Shown piece after piece: positions 7,162 through 11,528 of a stretch of 11,528 nucleotides of DNA. The notes under the pieces are model-generated. The model had not been told where the DNA came from. It was given only the letters and a program-made list of their open reading frames with translations, and made no database searches. Location: assembly GCA_946183715.1 (NCBI GenBank), contig CAMHDB010000029.1:1-11528 (forward strand), written 5' to 3'. The translations under genes and the position numbers were made by a program. Numbering within the stretch: position 1 is the stretch's first letter; the number at the start of each line of letters is the position of its first letter. The stretch comes from an uncultured Oscillibacter sp. GTDB lineage: Bacteria > Bacillota > Clostridia > Oscillospirales > Oscillospiraceae.

Positions 7162-7566
7162 TCATCCCTCCCACTGCGACAGGAACCGCTTCCCCACCCG
7201 GAAGAGCCGCGCGAGGCGTAGCGCTCGCTCGATTTTCTCCTGTTTCTGGGGGCGTAAGTACGGGCGGAGCGCGTAGAGCAGGCGTCGGGCGTCGGAATCG
7301 CCGCCGAGGTCGCGCAGGAGCGGCAGGAATTTCGCGACGGTATCGGCGTCGGGGAGCGGTGGCGCGGCGTCTGGGACTTGCGGTGCGGCGTCGGACAGCG
7401 GGGGCGGCGCGGTGTCAGACGGCGGCGGATTCCCCGGCGGCGGTACGGGCGGCGTCCCGTTGCCGGGTGCGGGCGGCGCGTTCAGCGACTGCGCAAGCCG
7501 CGCTATCTGCGCCATTGCGTCCGGGTTCGACAGAATCTGGTTGAGCCGCTCGTCAAACTCCGCCAT
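7162..7566 (-). CDS. small proline-rich hypothetical protein (trio gene 2)
   Basis: A 134-residue protein with three parts. A short amphipathic N-terminal helix region (MAEFDERLNQILSNPDAMAQ, then IARLAQSLN; 1-29) is followed by a low-complexity Pro/Ala/Asp linker (30-75, rich in PPP and PPL) and a basic, helical C-terminal domain (76-134) containing KFLPLLRDLGG and RRLLYALRPYLRPQKQEKIERALRL (read in parts). It has no signal peptide or membrane span and no named family that I recognise. Its ATG lies 14 nt inside the 3' end of trio gene 1, and GGAGG is 11 nt upstream. The polyproline runs would make its translation dependent on EF-P. The shared 'N..LSNP' and 'L...NNPELL' style N-termini suggest that genes 1 and 2 are distantly related or interact. 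Confidence 0.8.
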   Translation of the reverse strand: MAEFDERLNQILSNPDAMAQIARLAQSLNAPPAPGNGTPPVPPPGNPPPSDTAPPPLSDAAPQVPDAAPPLPDADTVAKFLPLLRDLGGDSDARRLLYALRPYLRPQKQEKIERALRLARLFRVGKRFLSQWEG

Positions 7567-7828
7567 AGCGTCCGCCCCCTCCCCGCTCCATCAGGCGCTG
7601 CAAGCGCGTAATCAGCGCGGCGCCCTCCCGGGTCTGCGTGACCTCCCGGAGACAGTCCGCCATTTCGGCGGTATCGCCGTCGGCGGCGGACTGTGCCGCG
7701 TGACGGAGGCGCGCGCCCCTGTCCGACTGCGTGAGCAGTTTCATGAGCGTCTGCCCGTCGCGGGAGTTCATGATTTGCCGCAAGAGTTCGGGATTGTTAC
7801 GCAACGCCTGTTCAATCTGATTATCCAT
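7553..7828 (-). CDS. small helical hypothetical protein (trio gene 1)
   Basis: A 91-residue, predicted all-helical cytoplasmic protein. It begins MDNQIEQALRNNPELLRQIM, continues with SRDGQTLMKLLTQ and a charged middle section (SDRGARLRHAAQSAADGD), and ends in a glycine-rich tail (RGGGGRYGG). I chose the ATG at 7828 because GGAGG sits 7 nt upstream; the frame stays open for 20 more codons, but those would cover the putative promoter. It overlaps the next gene by 14 nt. I do not recognise a named family. Helical 'LLxQIMxSxxGQxLMKLL' repeats are seen in short proteins of Oscillospiraceae, by memory only. A sigma-E-like promoter lies 38 nt upstream, and the gene is divergent from spoIIP, so a mother-cell sporulation role is plausible. 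Confidence 0.78.
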   Translation of the reverse strand: MDNQIEQALRNNPELLRQIMNSRDGQTLMKLLTQSDRGARLRHAAQSAADGDTAEMADCLREVTQTREGAALITRLQRLMERGGGGRYGGV

Positions 7829-7865
7829 GATGGGGCCTCCGTTTCCGTTCGGGTTGCTACGGTTC

Positions 7866-7894
7866 AGTATATGAGCCCCGGCGCGCAAACGTGC
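7866..7894 (-). promoter_or_regulatory. possible sigma-E-type promoter for the small-gene trio
   Basis: On the minus strand GCACGTT (7894-7888) is followed after 14 bp by CATATACT (7873-7866). The sigma-E consensus established in Bacillus is KMATATT, 14-15 bp, CATACANT; this gives 5/7 and 6/7 of the specified bases. Spacing to the ATG leaves a leader of about 30 nt with GGAGG. Confidence 0.42.
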
Positions 7895-7914
7895 CGCGCC
7901 CCGGAAATTTTACA

Positions 7915-7942
7915 CATATTCCGGGCGATTGCGGCATAGGTT
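7915..7942 (+). promoter_or_regulatory. possible sigma-E-type promoter for spoIIP
   Basis: CATATT (7915-7920), 14 bp, CATAGGTT (7935-7942). The -35 element matches the sigma-E core ATATT, and the -10 matches CATA...T. The predicted start is near 7949, which would leave a very short leader with AGAGGTGA almost at the 5' end. SpoIIP genes are under sigma-E in Bacillus, which supports but does not prove the call. Confidence 0.45.
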
Positions 7943-7961
7943 GTCCGGAGAGGTGAAGCCC

Positions 7962-9173
7962 ATGAACGTATCCGCCCCGCCCGGACTGCCCCGCCGGCTA
8001 CTTTCCGCGCTGTTGAGTATCGGCACGCTCTGGACGGTCAGCGTGACCGCCGGAAGTCCGAACGCCGCCTCCGCCGCGCAGGCGTTGCGCGACGCCGCCG
8101 CGCGTCTGGAATTTGGAGCCCCCGCCGCGTCCGGACTGTCGATGTCGGCGCGGCTGGCGCTCTCCGAGACGCCGCTGTTGTACTCCGCCCGCGACAACGC
8201 CGCGATTTTCCCGGAGGCCGAACCCGGCGACACGCCCCCGGAAACTGTAACCGAACCGGAGAACAATACAGAATCTGTCGCCGAACCGGAACCCGCCGCC
8301 GAACCTGTACCCGACACGCCCCCCGAACCCGCGCCCCCGATTCCCCTACAGGAAGCCGTACAGGAACCCATCCCGCAAGTTGACAACGGAATCCGCGCCC
8401 GGACGCTCGTCCCCAAGAGCGCCGACGGCTACATCGTCAGCGGACGCGTCTACATCAGCTCCAGCCGGAAACAGCCGCTCAACGTCGCCGAACTCCGCGA
8501 ACCCTTCGACGCCGAATTATCCGGCGACGGCCCGCAAATCCTGATTCTCCACTCCCACGGGAGCGAGGCCTACACCCCCGCGCCCGGTACGTCCCTCGTC
8601 TGGTGGGGCGATTCCCGCACGACCGATTTCCGCTACAGCGTCGTGCGCGTCGGCGACGAAATGGCCTCCGTATTCGAGAACGCCGGGATTTCCGTACTCC
8701 ATGACCGCACCCTCTACGATTACCCCGACTACAGCGGCTCCTATGACCGCTCCCTGTCGGCGATTGAGAGCTATCTGGCGCAGTACCCCTCCATTCGCTT
8801 CGTGCTCGACGTTCACCGCGACTATATCGCCGATTCCGCCGGGAATCCCTACAAGGTCGTCTCCGAAATCGACGGCCTAGGCACCGCCGCGCAGTTGACG
8901 CTTGTCATGGGAAGCGACGGAAGCGGCCTCTCACATCCCCGCTGGATGGAGAATCTAAAACTTGCCGTCGCCATACAGGAGCAAATCCTGTCCGACTACC
9001 CCACGCTCATGCGCCCCATGCTGTTGCGGAAGTCGCGCTACAACCAGCACGCCACGACGGGTTCGCTGTTGGTGGAAGTCGGCGCGGCGGGCAACTCCCC
9101 GGAAGAAGCGTTACTCTCCGCGCGGCTGTTCGCGCAGGAAATGACGCAAGTCCTACAGGCCCGCAGTAAGTGA
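7962..9173 (+). CDS. spoIIP: stage II sporulation protein P (peptidoglycan amidase/endopeptidase)
   Basis: A 403-residue SpoIIP, which with SpoIID and SpoIIM degrades septal peptidoglycan to drive forespore engulfment. Residues 12-30 form a membrane anchor, followed by an extended Pro/Glu linker (about 84-140, many EPE and PEPAP units). The catalytic domain begins near 185. Zinc-site motifs are HSHGSEAY (197-204), DVHRD (283-287) and NQHATTGSLLVEVGAAGNS (361-379); the likely ligands are H197, E202 and H285, with E372 catalytic. I start at the ATG at 7962 because GGAGAGGTG (7947-7955) precedes it by 6 nt; an in-frame TTG at 7929 would overlap the putative promoter. It stands alone on the plus strand, divergent from the proline-rich trio. 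Only 66 bp without a visible terminator separate it from the CRISPR array, so its transcript may run into the array. Confidence 0.96.
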   Translation: MNVSAPPGLPRRLLSALLSIGTLWTVSVTAGSPNAASAAQALRDAAARLEFGAPAASGLSMSARLALSETPLLYSARDNAAIFPEAEPGDTPPETVTEPENNTESVAEPEPAAEPVPDTPPEPAPPIPLQEAVQEPIPQVDNGIRARTLVPKSADGYIVSGRVYISSSRKQPLNVAELREPFDAELSGDGPQILILHSHGSEAYTPAPGTSLVWWGDSRTTDFRYSVVRVGDEMASVFENAGISVLHDRTLYDYPDYSGSYDRSLSAIESYLAQYPSIRFVLDVHRDYIADSAGNPYKVVSEIDGLGTAAQLTLVMGSDGSGLSHPRWMENLKLAVAIQEQILSDYPTLMRPMLLRKSRYNQHATTGSLLVEVGAAGNSPEEALLSARLFAQEMTQVLQARSK

Positions 9174-9186
9174 CGCGAAAATCTGC

Positions 9187-9216
9187 TTGACATCCGCCCG
9201 GAAATCTGTTAAGATT
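9187..9216 (+). promoter_or_regulatory. CRISPR leader promoter with overlapping inverted repeat
   Basis: TTGACA (9187-9192), 17 bp, TAAGAT (9210-9215) points into the array; the expected start is near 9222, about 18 nt before the first repeat. An inverted repeat AATCT-N4-AGATT (9203-9216) covers the -10 box and could be an operator. The whole spoIIP-to-array gap is only 66 bp, short for a leader. Confidence 0.7.
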
Positions 9217-9239
9217 GCCACAATCCACAGGTTTCCGGC

Positions 9240-9268
9240 GTCCTACCTTCCCTACTAGGGATTAAAAC
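9240..9268 (+). repeat. degenerate leader-proximal CRISPR repeat
   Basis: It differs from the consensus at positions 4 (C for A), 16 and 17 (CT for TG). The last two fall in the loop of the hairpin, so the stem TCCCT/AGGGA is kept and even lengthened by a pair. The following spacer is the longest ordinary one (46 nt). Confidence 0.9.
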
Positions 9269-9615
9269 AACGATACGCAAGCCCCCCCAGTGACTGCCGA
9301 TGCGCCATATATATGTCATACCTTCCCTATGAGGGATTAAAACGCACCGTTGACGCAGTCGATAAGCGCCATCAAAGACGTATGTCATACCTTCCCTATG
9401 AGGGATTAAAACCTCTCAGTGAGAGCGTTCCAGCACTCGGCTTCCTCTTCGTCATACCTTCCCTATGAGGGATTAAAACGTCTTCGGGTAATTCCGCGTG
9501 CCCGTTCGCGCCGCCGCTACCGTCATACCTTCCCTATGAGGGATTAAAACTTTCGGAACGGTAATCGTTGCCATCGGCGCCTTCGGTGCTAGTCATACCT
9601 TCCCTATGAGGGATT

Positions 9616-9873
9616 CGCGTTGAAAGGAGGCGGTCGCGTTGATGTACCCGTTTCTGACGCTCGACGACGGGACGGAAATCGTACACTCGGAAATGTACCC
9701 CGACGGACAGGTAAAAGTTTACATGGAAAAGCCCGACGCCAAAGACTGCTTCCATTACGCGACGTGCTGGCTCCCCGGGTATGTGTGGCAGGACGTGTAC
9801 GGCTTCTCACAGGCGGAGGTTGACCGCTGTCGGGAAGTCATACAGTCCACCGCCCACCTGATTTTACAGAAGG
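9616..9873 (+). other. 258-bp foreign fragment occupying one spacer position
   Basis: This sequence sits between a repeat that has lost its last 5 bases (AAAAC) and one that has lost its first 3 (GTC). The two trimmed repeats share bases 4-24 of the repeat as a 21-bp direct duplication at the borders. There is no transposase and no obvious inverted terminal repeat. It carries a strong ribosome site and nearly all of a small gene in the sense orientation of the array, so it is a captured gene fragment and not random spacer DNA. Confidence 0.88.
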
Positions 9874-9896
9874 ATACCTTCCCTATGAGGGATTAA
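9642..9896 (+). CDS. small acidic protein encoded inside the CRISPR array, C-terminus supplied by a repeat
   Basis: An 84-codon frame. AAAGGAGG (9623-9630) precedes the ATG by 11 nt, or an in-frame TTG at 9639 by 8 nt. The protein starts MYPFLTLDDGTEIVHSEMYP, continues with GQVKVYMEKPDAKDCFHYAT and CWLPGYVWQDVYGFSQAEVD, and ends STAHLILQK. The last seven residues (DTFPMRD) and the TAA stop are encoded by the following CRISPR repeat. The coding pattern and clean start strongly suggest a real gene. From memory, MYPF.TLDDGTEIVHSEM-type proteins of 90-100 residues occur as hypothetical proteins in gut Clostridia with a longer tail, so this copy is probably truncated at its C-terminus. No function is known to me. 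It has no promoter of its own and would be translated from the array transcript. Confidence 0.7.
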   Translation: MYPFLTLDDGTEIVHSEMYPDGQVKVYMEKPDAKDCFHYATCWLPGYVWQDVYGFSQAEVDRCREVIQSTAHLILQKDTFPMRD

Positions 9897-9970
9897 AACG
9901 TGCAAGAAATAGCCTTCATTTTCAACTCCTTACAATAGTCATACCTTCCCTATGAGGGATTAAAACGGAA

Positions 9971-10004
9971 AGCGCCCCGTCCCCGATTCAGGAGACAGGG
10001 CGCT
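9971..10004 (+). terminator. hairpin terminator of the CRISPR transcript
   Basis: AGCGCCC (9971-9977) and GGGCGCT (9998-10004) form the outer stem. An inner GTC/GAC and CC/GG extension closes a GATTCA loop, and GUUUU follows. It starts 4 nt after the last repeat, closes the array transcript and separates it from the next promoter. Confidence 0.75.
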
Positions 10005-10021
10005 GTTTTGCGCACAATGTA

Positions 10022-10050
10022 TTGACAACGTTTGCAAGGGCGCGTATGAT
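10022..10050 (+). promoter_or_regulatory. strong sigma-A promoter of the antitoxin-like gene
   Basis: A perfect TTGACA (10022-10027), 17 bp, then TATGAT (10045-10050). Transcription should start near 10057, leaving about 19 nt before the ATG. A small palindrome AACGTT (10027-10032) lies in the spacer. Confidence 0.8.
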
Positions 10051-10075
10051 GACGAAAAGAAAGGGGGCGTCGTCC

Positions 10076-10231
10076 ATGTCCGAACCGAACGCCGTCACGA
10101 AAGCCGCGCTTGCGGAGTATGAGGAAATGCGAAAGAATCCCGGCGCTTACAAGCGCTATCACTCTGTCGACGAACTCTTTGACGAGGTGTTAGAGGATGT
10201 CAAAGGGACGCACGCCGATTTACTTTCCTGA
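10076..10231 (+). CDS. short RelB/DinJ-like protein lacking the DNA-binding domain
   Basis: A 51-residue acidic protein. It starts MSEPNAVTKAALAEYEEMRK, continues NPGAYKRYHSVDELFDEVLE and ends DVKGTHADLLS. The pattern EPN..T..A ... K .. DELFD.L matches the C-terminal part of DinJ (EPNQLT..SI ... DADDLFDKL), the segment that wraps the YafQ/RelE-type toxin. The N-terminal ribbon-helix-helix that binds DNA is absent, and the preceding bases hold a promoter, not coding sequence. AAGGGGG is 8 nt from the ATG. The next gene on the strand is a hydrogenase, so there is no cognate RelE toxin beside it. It could be an orphan antitoxin, an anti-addiction protein or a small unrelated helical protein. The homology is by eye, so confidence in function is moderate and in the gene itself higher. 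Confidence 0.68.
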   Translation: MSEPNAVTKAALAEYEEMRKNPGAYKRYHSVDELFDEVLEDVKGTHADLLS

Positions 10232-10299
10232 ATCCGCGCCGGGGCGCTTTGTTGTCCCGGCGATTTCTACAATTTCTCGCGTCCGGTGGAAATATCCGC

Positions 10300-10328
10300 T
10301 TGCAAATCCGCACAACCTCCGTTATAAT
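10300..10328 (+). promoter_or_regulatory. sigma-A promoter of the hydrogenase gene
   Basis: TTGCAA (10300-10305), 17 bp and a perfect TATAAT (10323-10328). The start is expected near 10335, leaving a leader of about 53 nt that contains a GC-rich hairpin and an AAGGAGG site. Confidence 0.8.
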
Positions 10329-10345
10329 GAAGCCGTCAGGGGAAA

Positions 10346-10364
10346 CGCCGGAGCGCGTCCGGCG
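10346..10364 (+). other. GC-rich hairpin in the hydrogenase mRNA leader
   Basis: CGCCGGA (10346-10352) and TCCGGCG (10358-10364) form a perfect 7-bp stem with a 5-nt GCGCG loop, 9 nt before the AAGGAGG ribosome site (10374-10380). It could modulate translation or mRNA stability; no known riboswitch fold is recognised. Confidence 0.5.
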
Positions 10365-10387
10365 CGCTATATGAAGGAGGTACATAT

Positions 10388-11528
10388 ATGAGGGGCGTAC
10401 ACAGTGCGGTGGACGATATCCGCCGGAGCGTATTCAAGGAAGTGGCGCTGTTGGCCTACGAGGGCGGCGACCTGTCGCGGGTGAATATGATTCCCTACAA
10501 GCTCATCCCCGGAGAAGTCGCCAAGCACCGCAAGGACGTTTTCATCGAACGCGCTATTATCAAAGAGCGTATCCGGCTGGCGCTGGGCCTGAATATGCAG
10601 GACCCGAATAATCAGCTTCCTATCAGCGCGACGGTCGACGAAATGGACGAAATGGGCGACGCGTCCTCCAAGAAACACTTTGAAAAGCCGCTCGTGAATA
10701 TTATCCCGTTCGCGTGCAACGCCTGCCCGACGAAGCAGATTCGCATTACGGACAGTTGTCAGGGCTGTATCTCGCACCCCTGCCAGAACGTGTGCCCGAA
10801 AGACGCGATTTACCTCGACGAGAACAAGCACTGCCACATTGACCAGTCGAAGTGTATCAAGTGCGGCAAGTGCTTCATGCAGTGCCCCTACAGGGCGATA
10901 TCGAAGATTGAGCGGCCCTGCGCGGCGGCCTGCGGCATGGACGCTATCGAGTCGGACGAAATGGGCCGCGCCAAAATCAACTACGACAAGTGCGTAAACT
11001 GCGGCATGTGCCTTGTCAACTGCCCGTTCGGCGCGATTGCCGACAAGAGCCAGATTTACCAGACAATCCGGGCCATCAAGCGCGGCGAACAGGTCATAGC
11101 CTGCGTCGCCCCGGCGTTCGTCGGACAGTTCGGCAAGGACGCCACGCCCGGGAAAATCCGCGCCGCGATGAAAGAAGTAGGCTTTGACGAGGTGGTCGAG
11201 GTCGCTATCGGGGCCGACTTGTGCACCGTACAGGAGGCGCACGCGTTCTTGGAGGAAGTCCCGGAGAAAATGCCGTTCATGGGGACTAGCTGTTGTCCGG
11301 CGTGGAGCATGATGTGCAAGAAACTGTTCCCGAAGCAAAGCGAGTACATTTCCATGGCCCTGACGCCGATGGTCATCACGGCGCGTATGGTGAAACTGCT
11401 TTACCCCGACTGCAAAGTCGTATTCGTGGGGCCGTGCGCGTCGAAGAAGTCGGAGGCCAACCGCCGCACGATTCGCTCTGACGTTGACTTTGTGCTGACG
11501 TTCGAGGAAATGCAGGGCATTTTCGACG
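10388..11528 (+). CDS. monomeric [FeFe]-hydrogenase with N-terminal ferredoxin clusters, 5' part
   Basis: The first 380 codons of a gene that leaves the window. AAGGAGG lies 7 nt before the ATG. Residues 110-212 are rich in Fe-S ligands: CNAC (110-113), CQGC with a later C..NVCP (124-136), CIKCGKCFMQCP (156-167), C178 and C182, and CVNCGMCLVNCP (202-213), that is, several [4Fe-4S] sites. The H-cluster domain follows, with L1 motif TSCCPAW (300-306) and an L2 motif GPCASKKSE (348-356) in place of the usual MPC..K..E. The L3 motif would lie outside the window. This fits the ferredoxin-fused monomeric [FeFe]-hydrogenases found in anaerobic Clostridia (group B-like), which couple H+/H2 to ferredoxin; group and direction are inferred. 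It has its own promoter and probably is not co-transcribed with the antitoxin-like gene. Confidence 0.9.
   Translation, partial: MRGVHSAVDDIRRSVFKEVALLAYEGGDLSRVNMIPYKLIPGEVAKHRKDVFIERAIIKERIRLALGLNMQDPNNQLPISATVDEMDEMGDASSKKHFEKPLVNIIPFACNACPTKQIRITDSCQGCISHPCQNVCPKDAIYLDENKHCHIDQSKCIKCGKCFMQCPYRAISKIERPCAAACGMDAIESDEMGRAKINYDKCVNCGMCLVNCPFGAIADKSQIYQTIRAIKRGEQVIACVAPAFVGQFGKDATPGKIRAAMKEVGFDEVVEVAIGADLCTVQEAHAFLEEVPEKMPFMGTSCCPAWSMMCKKLFPKQSEYISMALTPMVITARMVKLLYPDCKVVFVGPCASKKSEANRRTIRSDVDFVLTFEEMQGIFD

Larger units (their letters stand above)
9240..9966 (+). CRISPR. CRISPR array, 8 repeat units, one giant gene-bearing spacer
   Basis: The consensus repeat is 29 nt, beginning GTCATACC and ending GGGATTAAAAC, with a TCCCT-ATG-AGGGA stem-loop. 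Units lie at 9240-9268 (degenerate), 9315-9343, 9384-9412, 9451-9479, 9522-9550, 9592-9615 (3'-trimmed), 9874-9899 (5'-trimmed) and 9938-9966. Spacers are 46, 40, 38, 42, 41, 258 and 38 nt. The five full copies are identical. The promoter at the left and hairpin terminator at the right agree with the repeat orientation, giving an 8-nt crRNA 5' handle ATTAAAAC. The stem-loop repeat with an -AAAC end fits Cas6-processed type I or III systems; the uneven spacer length (38-46) leans towards type III or I-A/I-D, which is inference. No cas gene is in the window, so effector and adaptation genes must lie elsewhere or be lost. Spacer targets are not identifiable here. Confidence 0.97.

Noticed and set aside
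7876..7904. GC-rich inverted repeat (GGCGCG...CGCGCC) between the trio and spoIIP, as a terminator
   Set aside because: It lies between divergent promoters, has no U tract on either side, and such arms are easily produced by chance in this composition.
7412..7939. A 175-codon plus-strand frame across the small-gene trio
   Set aside because: It is glycine-rich only because it is the complement of polyproline codons; the minus-strand genes have ribosome sites, coupled starts and sensible proteins.
9616..9873. The insert in the array as an insertion sequence or MITE
   Set aside because: There is no transposase and no inverted terminal repeats, and its content is a gene with a ribosome site. 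The 21-bp border duplication consists of CRISPR repeat sequence.
9969..10021. The hairpin after the last repeat as a tracrRNA or other CRISPR-associated RNA
   Set aside because: It has no complementarity to the repeat; the stem plus GUUUU fits a terminator.
10367..11338. A 323-codon open frame on the minus strand opposite the hydrogenase
   Set aside because: It is the antisense shadow of a clear Fe-S protein gene and has no ribosome site or recognisable domain.
1..11528. tRNA or rRNA genes
   Set aside because: I saw no cloverleaf with a GTTCGA-type T loop and no rRNA core sequence in any intergenic stretch.

Overview
The window reads as a GC-rich, endospore-forming anaerobe of the class Clostridia, most likely Oscillospiraceae-like. 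The evidence is a complete SpoIIP, DUF4317 and DUF1846 proteins, a monomeric [FeFe]-hydrogenase, near-consensus sigma-A promoters and strong AGGAGG-type ribosome sites. The taxonomic call is an inference from gene content; no rRNA or tRNA gene is present.

Region 1 (1-2868, plus strand) is a compact run: the tail of an ArsC/Spx-like thioredoxin-fold protein, a small two-span membrane protein, a YihY/BrkB membrane protein, a voltage-gated-type K+ channel with two C-terminal TrkA-C modules, and a PaaI-type hotdog thioesterase. The gaps are 20 nt or less, so co-transcription is likely. Region 2 (2850-6770, minus strand) holds a DUF4317 gene with its own promoter, and a three-gene operon: DUF1846, then a pyridoxamine-phosphate-oxidase-fold (Nim-like) protein, then a maltose/galactoside-type O-acetyltransferase, closed by a strong hairpin.

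Region 3 (6790-9173) is a sporulation island. Three small overlapping or abutting genes, two of them very proline-rich, run leftward, divergent from spoIIP. Both sides of the 133-bp divergent gap carry sequences resembling sigma-E promoters, so the trio may be unrecognised mother-cell sporulation genes.

Region 4 (9174-10004) is a short CRISPR array with no cas genes in the window. A TTGACA-N17-TAAGAT promoter lies just before the first repeat and a strong hairpin terminator follows the last, so transcription runs left to right. One spacer position holds a 258-bp fragment with a ribosome site and an 84-codon reading frame whose stop codon is supplied by the following CRISPR repeat. The two repeats flanking it are trimmed and share a 21-bp direct duplication. 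This is the most unusual feature of the window.

Region 5 (10005-11528) has a tiny gene resembling only the C-terminal, toxin-binding half of a RelB/DinJ antitoxin, with its own near-perfect promoter. It is followed by the promoter and first 380 codons of a ferredoxin-type [FeFe]-hydrogenase that runs off the window.
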